Assembly (NCBI GenBank): GCA_963819845.1
Contig: CAWFXQ010000009.1
Span: 1 to 64,000, forward strand
Direction: 5' to 3'
Source: DATAGF01 sp963819845
GTDB lineage: Bacteria > Actinomycetota > Thermoleophilia > Miltoncostaeales > Miltoncostaeaceae
DNA length: 64,000 nt
In this document: piece after piece, positions 25,546-34,980 of the stretch
Position numbering within the stretch: position 1 is the stretch's first letter
Layout: every line of letters starts with the position of its first letter
Made by a program: the position numbers and the translations under genes
Notes under the pieces: model-generated
The model's input: only the letters and a program-made list of their open reading frames with translations
What the model was told of the DNA's origin: nothing
Databases searched by the model: none

Positions 25546-27533
25546 CGGATCTGCAGGTCGACGATGACCGCCGTGCCGCCGTCCGGCGACGACTCGATGC
25601 GCAGCCGGCCGCCGAGCAGCTCGACCCGCTCGCGGATGCCGGCCAGGCCGAGCCGCGCCGTCGGCGCCGCCGGGTCGAATCCGCGCCCATCGTCCTCGAC
25701 CACCAGCCGCAGGCGCCCCTCCCGGGCGCTCACGACGACGCTCGCGCGTGCGGCGCCGCTGTGGCGCGCCACGTTCGTCAGGGACTCCTGCACGACCCGG
25801 AACAGTACGGTCTGGAGGTCCTCGCCGAGCCCCGCGCCGATCCCGCGCAGGTCGACGTCGACCTCCATCCCGGTGCGGCGCAGCGCGGCCGCCTGGTCCT
25901 CGATCGCGTACTCGAGACCCTGTTCGTCCACGGCCGACGGGCGCAGCCGTGTCGCGAGCTCGCGCAGACTGGCCGACGCGGCGGCCAGCTCGCGGCGCAT
26001 CTCGGCGATGCGGTCGCCCAGATCGCCCGGCCCGACGTCGTGCTCAAGGGCCCGCAGGTGGAGGGCGAGCGCGGTGAGGACCTGGCCCGACTCGTCGTGC
26101 AGCTCCCGCGCGACCCGGGCGCGCTCGGCCTCCTGCGCCCGTACGGCCCTCTGGAGCCCCTCCGCGGCCGCCTGCTCGGCGGCGGCCGCCGCCTCGGTCC
26201 GCGCCACCTCACGCAGCCGGTCGCGCTCGCGGGCCACGGCGCGGGCGTTGACCAGTGCGACGGCGACCTGGCTCGAGAAGATCTCGAGCAGCCGCCGCGC
26301 CGCGACGTCGAAGGGCCGCCAGCCGATCGCGACCAAGGCGCCCTCGATCTCGCCCGCGACCTCGAGCGCGCACGCCTCCACGGCCGGGGCCCCGAGCGCC
26401 GACCCGAGGGAGTCGCCCAAGGCCGCCATGTCGGCGGGGCCGCGGCTGCCCTCGAGCCCCAGCGCGTCCACGCCGTGGACGTAGCGGAACACCAGGTCGT
26501 CGCCCTCGCGCACCGCCACCCCGACGGTCTCGGCGCCGGTCAGGCGGCGGGCACGACGCGCCACCAGCGGCAGCAGCGCCTCCAGCTCGAGCGTGCCCAG
26601 CACCGCCCGCCCGATCTCCAGCACGCTCTCGATCTCGTCGGCGCGACGGCGCTCGCGCTCGAAGCGGCGCACGTTGTCGACCGCGACGGCCGCCTGAGCC
26701 GCCAGCGTCATCGCGATCTGCTCGTCCTCCTCGGTGAAGTCGCCCCCGGCCTTGTCGGTGAGGTAGAGGTTGCCGAACGCCTCGCCCCGCAGCATCACCG
26801 GCACCCCGAGGAACGAGCGCATCGGCGGGTGGTTCGGCGGGAACCCGGAGGAGCGGGGGTCGTCCGCGATGTTCTCGAGCCGCAGCGGCCGGGCGTCGCG
26901 GATCAGGACGCCGAGGATCCCCCTGCCGCGCGGCAGGGCGCCGATGGCGTCGCGCTCCTCCTCGCTGAGCCCGGCGGTGACGAACTGCGCCAGCTCCGTC
27001 CGGGTCGCGTCGAGGACGCCCAGCGCGGCGTAGCGCGCCCCGAGGACATTCTGCGCGGCCTGAACGACGCGCGTCAGCAGGTCGTCCAGCGCCAGCTCGC
27101 GCCCCAGCGCGAGCCCGGCGTTGACGAGGCTGGCCATGCGGGTGCGCGCGTCCTCGGCCCGCCGGTGCGCCCCGTCCACGGCGAGGCGCGATGCCAGCAG
27201 CCCGGCGAGCGCCTCCAGGGCCCGCGCGGAGACCTCCTCGCCCACGCCGCGCTCGGGGGCGCGGCTGCCCCAGAGGACCGCCTCGACGCCCTCGTCCACG
27301 GCCGCCGCGCCCGAGACCAGCGGCCCCCCGCCGCCGCCCAGGCTCGCGAGGAGCCCGGCGGCGTCGGTCGGATCGGCGCCTCCGGCCGGGTCGCCCGGCC
27401 ACGAGCAGCGCACGGCCGGGCCGGACGCGTCCGAGACGACCAGCGCGACGGCGTCGAGCCCCGCGACCTCCGCGACGAGGCCGAGCAGGTCCGCGTCCAC
27501 GTCCGCGACCCGGGCGACGCCGTGTGGCGTCAC
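25542..27533 (-). CDS. DosS/DevS-like GAF histidine kinase, probable haem gas sensor
   Basis: 663 residues, soluble. Layout: degenerate N-terminal domain (1-115), GAF-A (about 125-295), GAF-B (about 305-455), HisKA_3 (RARVARELHDESGQVL) and HATPase (NVARHSG, DDGRGFDP, GLAGIRERVELLGG). GAF-A closely follows mycobacterial DosS: GRGILGVLI, then NHPPMRSFLGVPV, then GNLYLTDKAGG. His235 (codon 26829-26831) lines up with the proximal haem ligand His149 of DosS, so binding of O2, NO or CO is likely. I chose GTG 27533, where homology begins; the frame stays open far upstream without meaning. Its stop overlaps the regulator start. Confidence 0.88.
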   Translation of the reverse strand: MTPHGVARVADVDADLLGLVAEVAGLDAVALVVSDASGPAVRCSWPGDPAGGADPTDAAGLLASLGGGGGPLVSGAAAVDEGVEAVLWGSRAPERGVGEEVSARALEALAGLLASRLAVDGAHRRAEDARTRMASLVNAGLALGRELALDDLLTRVVQAAQNVLGARYAALGVLDATRTELAQFVTAGLSEEERDAIGALPRGRGILGVLIRDARPLRLENIADDPRSSGFPPNHPPMRSFLGVPVMLRGEAFGNLYLTDKAGGDFTEEDEQIAMTLAAQAAVAVDNVRRFERERRRADEIESVLEIGRAVLGTLELEALLPLVARRARRLTGAETVGVAVREGDDLVFRYVHGVDALGLEGSRGPADMAALGDSLGSALGAPAVEACALEVAGEIEGALVAIGWRPFDVAARRLLEIFSSQVAVALVNARAVARERDRLREVARTEAAAAAEQAAAEGLQRAVRAQEAERARVARELHDESGQVLTALALHLRALEHDVGPGDLGDRIAEMRRELAAASASLRELATRLRPSAVDEQGLEYAIEDQAAALRRTGMEVDVDLRGIGAGLGEDLQTVLFRVVQESLTNVARHSGAARASVVVSAREGRLRLVVEDDGRGFDPAAPTARLGLAGIRERVELLGGRLRIESSPDGGTAVIVDLQIR

Positions 27534-27680
27534 CGTGGGTTCGCTCCTCGGCCGCCCATGGGTCCACACGTTACCCGTGCCGGACCGCGCGGGCGCCCGC
27601 CGCCTCCTTGCGGATCCCCCGCAGCGCGAACCGCGGCCGGCCCCGATGGCCCCCCGCGCGGCCCTGCCCACAATGGCGAC

Positions 27681-28880
27681 GTGGACGAGTGGTCGAAGAC
27701 GACGGCCCGCGTGCTCATCGCCGGAGCCGGCATCGCCGGGATCGAGGCGGCGCTGGCGCTGCGCGCGCTCGCGGCCGGCGCCGTCGACGTGCGGCTGATC
27801 GACCCCGCCCGCCGCTTCACGGTCCCGGCGACCGCGCCGGCCCGGGTCTTCGGGCTCGGCAGCGGCATCGACCTGCCGCTCGCCGACGTCGCCGACCGCG
27901 CCGGCGCAACGCTCAGCCACGGGCAGCTCGCCGCCGTCGACCCGGCGCGCCACCTCGTGATGCTGGCCGGCGGGCGGCTGCTCGGCTACGAGCACCTGAT
28001 CGTCGCGCTCGGGGCCCGCGCCGAGCCGTCGCTGCCCGGCGCCCTCAACTTCAGCGGCCACGCCGACGCGCCGTCGGTCCGGGCGATGATCGACGAGGTC
28101 GCGCGCGCGGCCGAGCGGTCGGCCGCGGTGCGGCTCGCCCTCGTCGTGCCGCCGGGGTGCTCCTGGCCGCTGGCGGCCTATGAGCTCGCGCTGATGGCGA
28201 GCGAGCACCTGGGCGCCGCCGAGCCGGGGAGCGCCGTCGAGGTCTGCGTCGTGACCTCGGAGGACACCCCCCTGGCGGTCTTCGGCCCCGACGCCGGCGC
28301 AGCGGTCAAGGGCGTCCTCGCACGAGCCCGCGTGACGGTGCACGCGGGCACGATCGTCCAGGAATGGCGTTGGGGGGAGCTGCGGCTGCTCGGCGGCGCC
28401 AGCATCCCCGCCGATCGCGTGATCGCCCTGCCGGTGCAGCGGGGCCCGTTCGTCAACGGGCTGCCAGGCGACGCGCAGGGCTTCGTGCGCATCGGCAGCG
28501 ACGGCGCCGTTCCCGGCGCCCCCGACGTCTGGGCGATCGGCGACGGCAGCAGCTTCCCGGTCAAGCAGGGGGGCATCGCCTGCCAGCAGGCCGACGCGGT
28601 GGCGTCGGCGATCGCGCGGCGGCTCGGGGTGGAGGCCGAGGAGGTGCCGTTCGAGGGGCGGGTGCGCGGGTGGCTGTGGAGCGACGGCACCGCCACGTTC
28701 CTGCGCTCGGATCTTGCTGGCGGCCGCACCGAGAGCCCCGGCGTGGCCTCCGACGCCCCTCTCTGGTGGCCGGCCGCCAAGGTGGCGGGGCGCTACCTGG
28801 CGCCGTTCCTTCAGGGCTGGCGGGCCGGCGCCATGATGACCGATCGCCCGTTGCAGGCGGCCGTCCGGGAGCGGCCCTAG
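27681..28880 (+). CDS. FAD-dependent pyridine-nucleotide/sulfide:quinone-type oxidoreductase
   Basis: 399 residues. FAD site VLIAGAGIAGIEAALALRAL; ATG-type motif replaced by IVALGARAEPSLPG; second FAD segment DVWAIGDGSSFPVKQGGIACQQADAVASAI (read in pieces). The layout fits the NDH-2/SQR superfamily. The C-terminus (AAKVAGRYLAPFL) could form an amphipathic membrane-binding helix. No catalytic Cys pair like that of true sulfide:quinone reductases stands out, so substrate is open. Start GTG 27681. Divergent from the GAF kinase, 147 bases apart. Confidence 0.82.
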   Translation: MDEWSKTTARVLIAGAGIAGIEAALALRALAAGAVDVRLIDPARRFTVPATAPARVFGLGSGIDLPLADVADRAGATLSHGQLAAVDPARHLVMLAGGRLLGYEHLIVALGARAEPSLPGALNFSGHADAPSVRAMIDEVARAAERSAAVRLALVVPPGCSWPLAAYELALMASEHLGAAEPGSAVEVCVVTSEDTPLAVFGPDAGAAVKGVLARARVTVHAGTIVQEWRWGELRLLGGASIPADRVIALPVQRGPFVNGLPGDAQGFVRIGSDGAVPGAPDVWAIGDGSSFPVKQGGIACQQADAVASAIARRLGVEAEEVPFEGRVRGWLWSDGTATFLRSDLAGGRTESPGVASDAPLWWPAAKVAGRYLAPFLQGWRAGAMMTDRPLQAAVRERP

Positions 28881-28998
28881 CGCCGAAGGGCCGGGCGGTG
28901 CGGCTCCGCGAGCAGGACGGTGCTGTTCGCGACCACCCTGGGCCAACGTGCGCATCGGCGGCCGACCGGCACGCGGACCTGTTGGCGACGAACGAGCG

Positions 28999-30453
28999 CT
29001 ACCGGTCGCTGATGGGGCTCGTCAGCTCTTCGATCAGCCCCGCGTAGTCGGCGAGCTGGCGGACGCCGAGGAAGTCGCGCCCCACCCGCTCGCGGGCCGC
29101 CGCCCCGAGCCGGCGGGCCCTGAGCGGATCGCCGAGGATCGCGCGCAGCGCGGCGGCAAAGGCATCGAGGTCGCGGGGGTCGTCGAGCAGGATCCCTTCG
29201 CGCCCGTCGTCGATCTGGTCGACGATGCCGCCCACGGCGCTCGCCACGACCGGCCGGGCCTTCCACATCGCCTCGGTGACCGTGAGGCCGAAGCCCTCGC
29301 GCAGGCTCTTCTGCACGACGACGGCGGCGTGGCGCTGGAGAGCGTTGACGATCGCCGCATTCTCGTGGGCATCGACCATCGGCAGGGCGGCGATCTGCAC
29401 CCGGCGGCGGCGCTCGTGGGGCAGCGCTCGCCAGGCCGCCGTGACCTCGGCGAGGACGGCCGGCCCGTCGGGGTCGTCGGCCACCCCGGCGACGGCGGGG
29501 CCCGCCAGCACGAGCTGGGCGTCGCGGCTCTCGCGCGGCTCCAGCCGCGCGAACCCCTCGAGGACGCCAACCGGGTCCTTGAGGCGGTCCCAGCGCGAGA
29601 CCTGGACCACCAGCGGGGTCCGAAGCGACGGCGCCCGGCCGACCCGCATGAGGTCGACGCCGCGGTCAACGCGTCCGGGGGAGCCGTCGTCGCGGAGGAA
29701 GACCGGCGGACCGGGCCCCGGCGGGCCCTCCACGAGGCCCACGTGCACGAGGATCGCCCGGACGACGTCGTCCGGCAGCTCCTGGTTCTTGGCCGAAAAC
29801 GGGTCGATCGAGGGCCGGATCACCCGCGAGCGCCCGGCGTCGCAGCAGTCCGGGATGTACGCGGCGCGTGAGAAGACGGTGGCGTGCGCCTGGCGCAGGT
29901 AGGGCGCGAGGAAGCTCCAGCCGCGCGCGACCCGCGGGTCGCTGAGGTCCTCGCTTCCGATGTGGCAGCGCCAGGCCACGAGCGCGCCCGAGCCGCGCAT
30001 CGCGGGCACCAGCCCGGCCGTCTGGGGGTCGTGGAGGATCACGACGTCGCCCGGACGGACGAGCGCCTCCAGCTCCACGGCGTTCGCGCCCAGCACCTCC
30101 TCGTAGGTGCGACGCTCGGCGGCGCCGAGCGGGCCTCCGTCGCCGGGATCGCCGTGGAGGAGGTTGTGGAGGCGCTTGGTGACGCGGAAGAACTCCGGGA
30201 CGCCGGCGATCACCAGCCAGCGCGCGTCGGCGCCCGCCCCGCGGGCGCACCCGATCAGCGGGCCCATCATCTCGGCCACCCCGCCCCCGCGGGCGGTGGA
30301 GTTGACGTGCCACACGACGCGGCCGGCGAGCCGGGCCACGGCGCCGCTGATCGCCTCGAGCTGGCGCGCGTAGTCGGAGGGGGCGACGAGCTCCTCGAAG
30401 CGCTCGAGCCCCTGCACGGGCACGCGCACCTCGACCGGACGCAGCGTTGACAT
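28999..30453 (-). CDS. treT: Trehalose glycosyltransferring synthase TreT (GT4)
   Basis: 484 residues. Makes trehalose from an NDP-glucose and glucose. N-terminal half: VWHVNSTARGGGVAEMM and VVILHDPQTAGLVPAM; the C-terminal half binds the nucleotide sugar (VVQVSRWDRLKDPVGV, VQKSLREGFGLTVTEAMWK, VVASAVGGIVDQI), as in TreT of archaea and actinobacteria. ATG at 30453. Near the universal stress gene and the DosRS-like pair, it fits a stress/dormancy role; mycobacterial DosR regulons also carry a trehalose gene (otsB1). Confidence 0.9.
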   Translation of the reverse strand: MSTLRPVEVRVPVQGLERFEELVAPSDYARQLEAISGAVARLAGRVVWHVNSTARGGGVAEMMGPLIGCARGAGADARWLVIAGVPEFFRVTKRLHNLLHGDPGDGGPLGAAERRTYEEVLGANAVELEALVRPGDVVILHDPQTAGLVPAMRGSGALVAWRCHIGSEDLSDPRVARGWSFLAPYLRQAHATVFSRAAYIPDCCDAGRSRVIRPSIDPFSAKNQELPDDVVRAILVHVGLVEGPPGPGPPVFLRDDGSPGRVDRGVDLMRVGRAPSLRTPLVVQVSRWDRLKDPVGVLEGFARLEPRESRDAQLVLAGPAVAGVADDPDGPAVLAEVTAAWRALPHERRRRVQIAALPMVDAHENAAIVNALQRHAAVVVQKSLREGFGLTVTEAMWKARPVVASAVGGIVDQIDDGREGILLDDPRDLDAFAAALRAILGDPLRARRLGAAARERVGRDFLGVRQLADYAGLIEELTSPISDR

Positions 30454-30611
30454 CGCCGCGACGCTAGCCCACGCGTGTCCGGGCGGCGTCGGGGAATCCC
30501 GCGCGCGGGTGCGGCTTGCTCGCACTCCGCGGTCGGGCCGTCGCCGACGCCCCGGCGTGCGGGACGCGCGAGGCTCGTGCTGGACCGACCCACCGACCGG
30601 AGGAGTTCTCG

Positions 30612-31085
30612 ATGGCCGCCCCCTACCGCAAGATCGCCTGCTTCGTCGAAGAGGGCGCGGCGTCCGACCTCGCGCTCGACGAGGCCCTCGCCCTGCGCGC
30701 CCTCTCGCCCGGCGAGCTGCACGTCGTGCACGTCGCGACCCGTCCCTACCCTCTGTTCGTGGGCATGTACGGGTCGATCCCGCCGGTCGAGAGCTACGCC
30801 GCCACCGCGGAGGAGTGGCTTCTCGAGCGGGTCCGGAGCGTGCCCGGGGCGACCCCGCGCCTCCTGCACGGCTGGCCCCCGCGGGCCGCCTGCGACTACG
30901 TGGTGGGCGCGGGAATCGACCTGCTGGTGGCCGCCGCGCACCGCGGGCTCGTGGAGCGGGCGATGCTCGGCGGCTTCGCCGCGTACGTCGCCTACCACGC
31001 GCCCTGCCCGGTCCTCCTGGTGCACCCTCCCGTCGCCGGCGCGGAGGCCCGCGACGAGCCCGAGCGGGTCGCCACCCCGGCCTAG
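30612..31085 (+). CDS. Universal stress protein, single domain
   Basis: 157 residues. The Usp fold starts YRKIACFVEEGAASDLALDEALALR and ends AMLGGFAAYVAYHAPCPVLLVHPP. The ATP loop G-x2-G-x9-G-S/T is only partly kept (LGGFAAY where many have LGSVS), so nucleotide binding is uncertain. ATG 30612 with GGAGGAG upstream. Usp genes are hallmark members of DosR regulons. Confidence 0.85.
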   Translation: MAAPYRKIACFVEEGAASDLALDEALALRALSPGELHVVHVATRPYPLFVGMYGSIPPVESYAATAEEWLLERVRSVPGATPRLLHGWPPRAACDYVVGAGIDLLVAAAHRGLVERAMLGGFAAYVAYHAPCPVLLVHPPVAGAEARDEPERVATPA

Positions 31086-31097
31086 GCATCCCGAAGG

Positions 31098-31673
31098 ATG
31101 GGCCGGGCTCGCGTCGATCTGTACTGGCTCCCGCTCGGCGCGGGAGGCCACTCGGTCCGCCACAACGGACGCGTCTACGAGCACATCGCGGCCGCCCGCG
31201 GGAGGCGGCCGAGGTGCGACCTCTACCACTCCGCGCTGGAGGTGCTCGCCCCGGGCGGCCGGTTCGTGATCGAGACGGCGCCGATCCGGGACGGGGACGG
31301 CGACGCGAGGGGCGTCGTCGCGGAGGGCGCCGTCGGCAGCAGCTGGGCCGCCCGGCTGCGCCTCTTCCGCTACGAGCTGCGCCGGTGGCGCGACGGCACC
31401 ATCCCCGACGTCGCCGAGGCCGTCGACAGCCCCCGACGACTGGGCGCCGATCCCACGCGGGCGCGCCTGCTGCTCGAGCTCGTGCCGCGGGTGCCGATGC
31501 TCGTCTGGGGGCGCGACGAGCTGGGGGCCGGCGAGATGTGGAACTCGAACTCGGTCATCGCCTGGCTGCTCGCCCGCAGCGGATTCGACGCCGGATCGAT
31601 CCCGCCCCCGCCCGGAGGCCGCGCCCCCGGGTGGCGCGCCGGGGTCGTCGCCGCCCGCCGCGCCTACTGGTAG
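31098..31673 (+). CDS. Conserved hypothetical protein
   Basis: 191 residues, 12 bases after the stress protein, so likely co-transcribed. Starts RVDLYWLPLGAGGHSVRHNGRVYEHIA and has conserved-looking blocks DLYHSALEVLAPGGRFVIETAP, RGVVAEGAVGSSWAARLRLFRYELRRW (in pieces) and GEMWNSNSVIAWLLARSG. No signal or membrane segment. The blocks look like an enzyme fold, but I cannot name the family. Overlaps the 3' end of the convergent ABC permease by ten bases. Confidence 0.65.
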   Translation: MGRARVDLYWLPLGAGGHSVRHNGRVYEHIAAARGRRPRCDLYHSALEVLAPGGRFVIETAPIRDGDGDARGVVAEGAVGSSWAARLRLFRYELRRWRDGTIPDVAEAVDSPRRLGADPTRARLLLELVPRVPMLVWGRDELGAGEMWNSNSVIAWLLARSGFDAGSIPPPPGGRAPGWRAGVVAARRAYW

Positions 31674-34666
31674 CGGAGCGCCTCGGCGGGCTCGGTGCGC
31701 GAGGCGCGCACCGCCGGGGCGAGCGTGGCGCCGAGGGCCACAACCAGCACCACCAGGAAGATGACCGCCAGGTCCAGCCAGGGGACCACCAGCGTCACGT
31801 TCTCCCAGCTCGGCTGGCTGCGCTGGTCGCTGATGATGTTGAAGGCCAGCAGCAGCCCGAGGGCGGTGCCGACGACGATCGCGGTCACGGCGATGAAAGC
31901 GGACTCGAGCAGGAAGGTGCCCTGAACCATGCGGCGCCGGAAGCCGATCGAGCGGAGCACGCCGATCTGCTGGCGGCGCTCCACGACGGCGCGGGCGCTG
32001 ATGACGCCGAGCGCCGCCACACCGACCACCAGCCCGAGCCCCATGAACCCCTGGATGAGCCGGTTGAAGGTGACCGACGCCTCCGTGGCCTCCTCGACGA
32101 TCTCCTGCGTCGACTCGGCCTCCATGCCACGGGCGAGGAAGGCGGCCTCCAGGCGGGCCGCGGCACCGTCCGGGTCGACCCCGGGCGCGATCTGCAGGTA
32201 GTGGATCGTCGGGCGCGCCCGCCCCGGGAAGGCGCCGGCCAGCGTCTCCTGCGACGTCGAGAGCCCCATCATCTCGATCGGCGCGGCGTCGCTGAGCACG
32301 CCGATGACGGTCAGGCGCAGGCGCCCGCCGGTGCGGGGGTCGGCGACCTCCACCGGGACCGGCGCGAAGCCGGCGTCCTCGATCTTGAAGCCCGATAGCC
32401 GGAAGTCCGAGGGCAGGGCGTTGAAGCCGAACTGGTCGCGGCGCGGGACGACCAGCGCGTCCACGACGGCCAGGCCAGGCCGCTCCGCGACGGCGCTCCA
32501 GACCTCGTCGTCGGACCCGTACCCGCGCGCCCGGGTGGCGAGCGCGAACGTGGTGGCGTCGAGAAAGGCGCGGTCGAGGCCCCGCACCGGGTAGGTCTCG
32601 GCCTCGCGGCCGGCGCCGACCTGGGCCGCGTCGAGCGGCAGGAACGACTGGCTCGCGGCGACCGGGTAGTCGGCCGCCCGCAGCCCCGGCGCGCGCCGGA
32701 TGGCGCCGGGCAGGTCGTCGATCGGCGTCACGCCGGCCGTGCCGGCGCGCACGTCGAAGCCGCCGCCGAAGCGCTCGACGTCCTGCGCGGCCTGGATGAA
32801 CGACCCCGAGGTGACGGTCCCGGTGACGAGCGTGAAGACCACGAGCGTGAACATCGCGAGGGTCGTGCCGGTGCGAAAGCGCCCCGCGAGTGGGTAGGCC
32901 ATCGCGATCCGCAGGACCGGCGCGAGCGCGCGGATCCGTCCGAGCACGGCGGCGGCGACCCCCAGGAGCAGGTCGGCGTTGTAGACGATCACCCAGACCG
33001 TGCCGACCACGACCATCAGGCCGGCGGCGATCCAGGTGGAGAAGTCCATGGCCAGTTCGCCGAAGACCGCCTCCCAGGCGCTCCAGGGCAGCATCCACAG
33101 GATCACGATCAGCAGCCCGGCGCCGGTGAAGACCGCGCGGTCGCCCAGTCCCAGGAGCCGCGCCACCGGCACGAGGCTCACGACGATCAGCGAGATCCCG
33201 AGCATCAGCGGCGTGGCCCGGCCGCCCGTCGCTCCGGACAGCGCCAGCAGCGCGCCGAGGGCGAGGCCCATCGCAGCGAGCGCCCAGCGCCGCCGGCCGC
33301 CCCGCACGGAGGGCTCCGGGAGGTTGCGGATCGCGCTCGAGATCGTCATGCGGCTGACCCGCCAGGCCGAGACCGCCACGACGACCAGCGTGAGCAGCAC
33401 CCCGAGCGCGTAGGCGATGGCCAGGCTCCGCCCGGTGACGGCGTACTCGAGGTCGATTCCCGTCGAGGCGAACGCGCGCGCCATCACCGCGACCATCGCG
33501 AAGGCGACCGCGGCCCCGAGCAACGCCCCGACCAGGGCCGCGGCGAGGTCGTAGGCCGCCCCCTCGAACACGAACATCTCCACCAGGTGCCCCCGGCGGG
33601 TGCCCACCGCCCGGGCGATTCCGAGCTCGCTGCGGCGCTCGGCCGCCAGCATCACGAAGATCAGGAAGATCAGCAGGACCCCGGCGGCGATCGAGAAGGA
33701 GCCGAAGGTCGTGAAGAAGGCCATGAACGCGCTGCCGGCCTCGTCGGCGGCGTCGAGGGCGTCGCGTTTCGACGGCAGCGCCTCGAGCCCCAGCGGGACC
33801 ACGGCCGGCTCGACGCGCGCGACGACCTCGTCGGTGAGCGCCGCGCCCGAGGTGGCGTCGCCGCGGTTGGACACCAGGACGCGATTGACGCGCCCCGGCG
33901 CGGCGAGGAGCGCCTGGGCGCCCGCGAGCGGCATCAGCAGCGCCGACTCGGTCGTCCCGGCTCCGTCGTAGGCGACGATCTCGCGCACGCGCAGGGCCGA
34001 CGGGCGGCCACCGCCGGCGTAGACGGCGATGCGGTCGCCCGCGCCCACCGCGAGCTCGTCGGCCGCACTGGCGTTGAGGTACGCCTCGCCGGGGCCGAGG
34101 GCGGCCAGCGAGACCGGCTCGCCGGAGGCGCTGGCCCGGATCTCGCCGAGGCCGGTCGTCGCCGCGGGCCCCGCGGCGAAGAGCGTCACGCGGGGCTCGT
34201 TGCGCCCCTGGGCGGGCGCCCGCGCGGCGACGGTCTCGATGATCGCCGGCGCGACGCCGTCCGCGAGGCCGCCGCCGTCCAGCGCGCGGCGCACGCGCCC
34301 GGCGACCGCCTCGGGGAAGTAGGTGCGGCCCGCCGCGGCACCGAGCTCGGTGCCGACGATCCCCTCGGTGCCGGCGACCGCCACGACCTCGTCGGTCTGG
34401 CCGAGGGCCTCGATCGCGCCGGAGCGGATGGTGTTGCTCATCGTGTCGCCCGTGGCGAGCGAGGCGGCCACGATCGTCGTGCCCAGCATCAGCCCGAGCA
34501 CGATCAGGACCGAGCGGCCGCGCCGGCGCCCGACGTTGCGGACGCCGAGGCGTACCAGCACCCGGTTGCGCGCGGCCAGCACGCCGAGGACGCCCAGGGC
34601 CGCCGCCAGCGCCACGACCAGCACCACAACGAGCGCGCCCGTCGGGATGCCGAAGAGCTCGTTCAC
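31664..34666 (-). CDS. ABC transporter permease, duplicated FtsX/MacB type
   Basis: 1000 residues: N-terminal membrane segment (ALVVVLVVALAAALGVLGVL), an RNVGRRRGRSVLIVLGLMLG segment typical of FtsX permeases, a large extracytoplasmic domain, three more membrane segments around residues 315-440, then a second copy of the layout ending EPAEALRYQ. This is the eight/ten-segment lipoprotein-exporter/macrolide-exporter permease type. Co-directional with the ATPase gene at 35749 and the small gene between them. Exports an unknown lipid or peptide, or works mechanically. Confidence 0.88.
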   Translation of the reverse strand: MNELFGIPTGALVVVLVVALAAALGVLGVLAARNRVLVRLGVRNVGRRRGRSVLIVLGLMLGTTIVAASLATGDTMSNTIRSGAIEALGQTDEVVAVAGTEGIVGTELGAAAGRTYFPEAVAGRVRRALDGGGLADGVAPAIIETVAARAPAQGRNEPRVTLFAAGPAATTGLGEIRASASGEPVSLAALGPGEAYLNASAADELAVGAGDRIAVYAGGGRPSALRVREIVAYDGAGTTESALLMPLAGAQALLAAPGRVNRVLVSNRGDATSGAALTDEVVARVEPAVVPLGLEALPSKRDALDAADEAGSAFMAFFTTFGSFSIAAGVLLIFLIFVMLAAERRSELGIARAVGTRRGHLVEMFVFEGAAYDLAAALVGALLGAAVAFAMVAVMARAFASTGIDLEYAVTGRSLAIAYALGVLLTLVVVAVSAWRVSRMTISSAIRNLPEPSVRGGRRRWALAAMGLALGALLALSGATGGRATPLMLGISLIVVSLVPVARLLGLGDRAVFTGAGLLIVILWMLPWSAWEAVFGELAMDFSTWIAAGLMVVVGTVWVIVYNADLLLGVAAAVLGRIRALAPVLRIAMAYPLAGRFRTGTTLAMFTLVVFTLVTGTVTSGSFIQAAQDVERFGGGFDVRAGTAGVTPIDDLPGAIRRAPGLRAADYPVAASQSFLPLDAAQVGAGREAETYPVRGLDRAFLDATTFALATRARGYGSDDEVWSAVAERPGLAVVDALVVPRRDQFGFNALPSDFRLSGFKIEDAGFAPVPVEVADPRTGGRLRLTVIGVLSDAAPIEMMGLSTSQETLAGAFPGRARPTIHYLQIAPGVDPDGAAARLEAAFLARGMEAESTQEIVEEATEASVTFNRLIQGFMGLGLVVGVAALGVISARAVVERRQQIGVLRSIGFRRRMVQGTFLLESAFIAVTAIVVGTALGLLLAFNIISDQRSQPSWENVTLVVPWLDLAVIFLVVLVVALGATLAPAVRASRTEPAEALRYQ

Positions 34667-34980
34667 GCGGCCGCGCCCCGCGGGGCGCGCGGCAGGTCGG
34701 CCAGCAGGACCTCGTAGAGCTCGCGCCCGGGAGGCGCGCGGAAGAGCGTCACGTAGCGCGCCAGCGTCGTCTCGTAGTCCGCGTCGGGGGCGGCGTCGGC
34801 CTCGCGCTCCCAGAGGGTGATGATCGTCCCGAGCCCCTCCGCGGTCGCGAGGACGACCGCCCCCTCGAACCCGGCGCGCTCCCTCAGTGCAGGGAGGACC
34901 TCCGCGTCGAAGAGCGCGGCGGCGTCCCGCACGCTCGTCCGCATGACGTCGATCTCAAGCTGCGTGACCCGCGCGAACAT
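34663..34980 (-). CDS. Small ABM-like protein between ABC genes
   Basis: 105 residues: MFARVTQLEIDVMRTSVRDA, then FEGAVVLATAEGLGTIITLWERE and YVTLFRAPPGRELYEVLLADLP. The pattern is that of a ferredoxin-fold antibiotic-biosynthesis-monooxygenase-like protein. It overlaps the ATPase gene by 26 bases and the permease start by four (GTGA), so all three are coupled. Role unknown. Confidence 0.6.
   Translation of the reverse strand: MFARVTQLEIDVMRTSVRDAAALFDAEVLPALRERAGFEGAVVLATAEGLGTIITLWEREADAAPDADYETTLARYVTLFRAPPGRELYEVLLADLPRAPRGAAA

Noticed and set aside
27646..27660. Fourth copy of the 18-bp palindrome before the flavoprotein gene (CCCCGATGGCC)
   Set aside because: Arms do not pair and CCGATGG is frequent in this GC-rich DNA.
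25542..28955. A single 1137-residue minus-strand protein reaching upstream of the GAF kinase
   Set aside because: Only residues downstream of about 27533 match kinase domains; the upstream part is antisense to the flavoprotein gene and arginine/proline-rich.
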